From: Bacteroidota bacterium
GTDB taxonomy: Bacteria; Bacteroidota; Bacteroidia; Bacteroidales; JAAUTT01
Reading direction: 5' to 3'
DNA length: 64,000 bases
Assembly (NCBI GenBank): GCA_023429135.1
Contig: JAEYWD010000006.1
Location: 73,604 to 137,603 of the forward strand
Part shown: one piece after another, positions 62,371 through 64,000 of the stretch
How positions within the stretch are numbered: position 1 is the stretch's first letter
Layout: the number at the start of each line of letters is the position of its first letter
Notes under the pieces: model-generated
Database searches by the model: none
What the model was told of the DNA's origin: nothing
The model's input: the letters and a program-made list of their open reading frames with translations, nothing else
Position numbers and translations under genes: made by a program

Positions 62371-63123
62371 TCACCCCTCCAGCCACTTCCTAAACTCCTG
62401 CACCTTATCCCGACTGACGGTTAGTTCGTCCGATTTGTTGGTGTGAAGCCGCACCTGCAGACGACTGTTGGAATAACTTACAATGTCGGCTATGGCTTGG
62501 GAGGATATGATGAATTTGCGGTTGATCCTGAAAAACCGTGCCGGATCCAACAGCTCTTCCAACTGGTCGAGGGTATAGCTGATGGCATAATCGCGGCCTG
62601 CGTTGTTCTGCAGAAAGGTGCATTTTTCCATGCTGTAGAAACATTGCACATCGACGGTGGTAAACACTTTGATGTGCTCGCCTACTTTAATTACGAATTT
62701 ATTTTTGTATTGCTTTGTGAGCGATTGCATGATGGTTTCAAATACCTGCGCCGGAATTTCCTTTGGCTGGTTGCTTGCTTTAAACTTGTCGATGGCATTT
62801 TTCAGTTCCTGCTGGTCGACCGGCTTCAGCAGGTAATCGATGCTGTTTACCTTAAATGCTTTTATGGCGTATTCCCCATAAGCGGTGGTGAAAATCACAG
62901 GTGCTCTCACGGTGGTTTGCTCAAATATTTCAAAGCTTAGTCCATCCGCCAGTTGAATGTCCATAAAAATTAAACCGGGTGCTGGATGGGTGTTCAGCCA
63001 TTGAACCGCATTTTTGACCGACTGCACGGTTGCTGCAATTTCAAGGGTTGGGTCGCATTTTTTTATTAGTCCCGCCAATCTTTCGGCAGCAATTTTCTCA
63101 TCTTCTACAATCAGGCAGTTCAT
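62371..63123 (-). CDS. LytTR-family response regulator
   Basis: The 250 residues have a receiver (about 1-120; acidic residues in LIVEDEK, phospho-acceptor Asp55 in FMDIQLADG, Thr in FTTAYGEYA and Lys in LLKPVD), a linker and a C-terminal LytTR DNA-binding domain (about 145-250; FVIKVGEHIKVFTTVDVQCF, FFRINRKFIIS, LTVSRDKVQEFRKWL). It pairs with the LytS-like kinase upstream at 63467. A dead fragment of a related gene is at 60631. Confidence 0.95.
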   Translation of the reverse strand: MNCLIVEDEKIAAERLAGLIKKCDPTLEIAATVQSVKNAVQWLNTHPAPGLIFMDIQLADGLSFEIFEQTTVRAPVIFTTAYGEYAIKAFKVNSIDYLLKPVDQQELKNAIDKFKASNQPKEIPAQVFETIMQSLTKQYKNKFVIKVGEHIKVFTTVDVQCFYSMEKCTFLQNNAGRDYAISYTLDQLEELLDPARFFRINRKFIISSQAIADIVSYSNSRLQVRLHTNKSDELTVSRDKVQEFRKWLEG

Positions 63124-63219
63124 TTGTATATCTTATTCAAATAAAGTTGTTAAAAAGGGTGAATAATTTACTGAGTTCTTAAATAATAGATTTTTAAGAA
63201 AATTATTAAACAGCCATTT

Positions 63220-63316
63220 GTCACTTTTTTGAAAGAGCAAAAAAGTAACCCAAAAACTCTTTGACGGCGAGAACGCGCTCCCTCTCGTTCCTCGAGTCCG
63301 CTTGAACGGCTCGCCG
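63220..63316. repeat. Palindromic intergenic repeats between kinase and regulator
   Basis: First, GTCACTTTTTTG (63220-63231) and CAAAAAAGTAAC (63238-63249) form an 11/12 inverted repeat. Second, CGGCGAG (63265-63271) and CTCGCCG (63310-63316) are 7-bp perfect arms in a GC-rich stretch. I see no gene in 63124-63466; these repeats split a gene pair that is usually adjacent. Confidence 0.55.
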
Positions 63317-63466
63317 CCAGCAAGGAATTAGTATTTTAGGCTTCGCCTCGCATTATTAAAGATTTTAGCTAATTAACGAAAAGGCTTCATTTATTCCGTC
63401 CTTATTGCATAATCTTCTGCCAGGCATTCTCCCCAAGCGCCTCGTGTTTGTTAAACATATATTTGC

Positions 63467-64000
63467 TTAAAGTTCAATAACTGGCAATTTAACCGTAAAC
63501 ATATCTTCTGTTTCAATTACTTCTACCTGTTTGCCGGAGAGATAAGCATATCTTTTCTTAAGGTTATCGAGCCCCAGGGGTGCTTTGCCCATAGATATTG
63601 TTTTTTTCTTTTGCAGGTTGTTTTGCACAATCACAAAACCATTTTCCAGGTTCAGGTTAATTGTCAGCGGCATATCATCCGATGCTATGTTGTGCTTGAT
63701 GGCATTTTCGACAAGCATTTGTATGCCAAGTGGTACCACCTGAAAGGTATCTCCGGTTGGTATATGCGAATGGAAAACCAGTCCATTGCCAAGCCTCATT
63801 TTTGACAGGAATACATAGTCGTCTACAAATTTAAGCTCGTCGTGGATTGAAACCAGCTCTTTGTCGTTCTGGTCGAGTACATACCTGTAGATGTCCGACA
63901 GTATCTTGATAAAACCAGTGGCAAGCTCAGGTTTTTGTTCTACCAGTCCGCTAAGGGTATTTAAACTGTTAAAAAGAAAGTGAGGGTTTACCTGGTTCTT
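63467..64000 (-). CDS. LytS-like sensor histidine kinase (5' truncated by window)
   Basis: The frame is open through the window edge, so the first ATG-bearing point near 63799 is internal. The visible ~178 residues form the C-terminal part of a His_kinase (PF06580)-type enzyme: KNQVNPHFLFNSLNTLSG at the edge with the phospho-acceptor His, VSIHDELKFVDDYVFLSKMR, then the ATPase part (PLGIQMLVENAIKHN N-box; GLDNLKKRYAYL). The N-terminal membrane sensor lies outside the window. It should phosphorylate the LytTR regulator encoded downstream. Confidence 0.93.
   Translation of the reverse strand, partial: KNQVNPHFLFNSLNTLSGLVEQKPELATGFIKILSDIYRYVLDQNDKELVSIHDELKFVDDYVFLSKMRLGNGLVFHSHIPTGDTFQVVPLGIQMLVENAIKHNIASDDMPLTINLNLENGFVIVQNNLQKKKTISMGKAPLGLDNLKKRYAYLSGKQVEVIETEDMFTVKLPVIEL

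Noticed and set aside
62443..62940. Plus-strand ORF of 165 codons opposite the LytTR regulator
   Set aside because: It is the antisense shadow of a well-supported response regulator. Its resemblance to the plus-strand ORF at 60631-60888 reflects the regulator relic on the minus strand and not a gene family.

Overview
The window is from a Bacteroidota chromosome, most likely an environmental plant-glycan degrader of the Bacteroidales/Marinilabiliales type. The evidence is direct: SusC/SusD proteins, a hybrid two-component system (HTCS), type IX secretion (T9SS) C-terminal sorting domains, DUF4249/DUF5689 lipoproteins, A-rich rather than Shine-Dalgarno start regions, TAnnTTTG-type promoter boxes and REP-like palindromes common in the phylum. 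The genus-level placement is inference. I found no tRNA, rRNA, CRISPR array or intact insertion sequence.

Layout. 1-716 is the 3' end of a T9SS-secreted protein with ricin-like repeats. 717-1154 holds a terminator, an internally deleted relic of an HTCS gene and partial operator-like motifs. 1155-7381 is a four-gene operon for a non-SusCD uptake system: an STN-type TonB-dependent receptor, a DUF4249 lipoprotein, an MG2/plug-like protein and an unknown secreted protein. 7451-12259 (minus) is a 1602-residue HTCS with two receiver-AraC output modules in tandem. Divergent from it, 12866-18725 encodes SusC, SusD and a third surface lipoprotein, closed by a terminator. 19048-56578 is a 37.5 kb run of same-strand genes (18 enzymes plus one FtsX-type permease), closed by a perfect 14-bp terminator hairpin. 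It holds GH39, GH42 x2, GH29 x2, GH43 x2, GH97 x2, GH2 x2 (plus a third GH2 as a relic), GH31 and six carbohydrate esterases or alpha/beta hydrolases. 56787-64000 is an ordinary mixed region, mostly minus strand: small secreted proteins, an AraC regulator, a ribbon-helix-helix protein, an ECF sigma factor, a DUF5689 lipoprotein, a LytTR response regulator and its kinase (truncated by the window), with several palindromic repeats and one decayed LytTR fragment.

How it works together (inference from families). The locus is a polysaccharide utilization locus for a heavily acylated, branched plant glycan carrying alpha-fucose, beta-galactose, alpha-xylose and probably arabinose or beta-xylose. 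An acetylated fucogalactoxyloglucan-like or complex pectic/arabinogalactan side chain would fit. No endo-acting glycanase or lyase is present, so the cluster looks like a side-chain and oligosaccharide trimming kit. Two esterases carry T9SS tails and would act at the cell surface; SusC/SusD import the fragments; most other enzymes have only export signals and would finish digestion in the periplasm. The HTCS would sense an oligosaccharide in the periplasm.

The strongest new observation is regulatory. A 33-nt motif, 28/33 identical without gaps, lies upstream of both the susC gene and the first gene of the enzyme operon. In each case it sits exactly 49 nt (from its CTC core) before a TAnnTTTG box, which marks both as one regulon, presumably that of the tandem-output HTCS.
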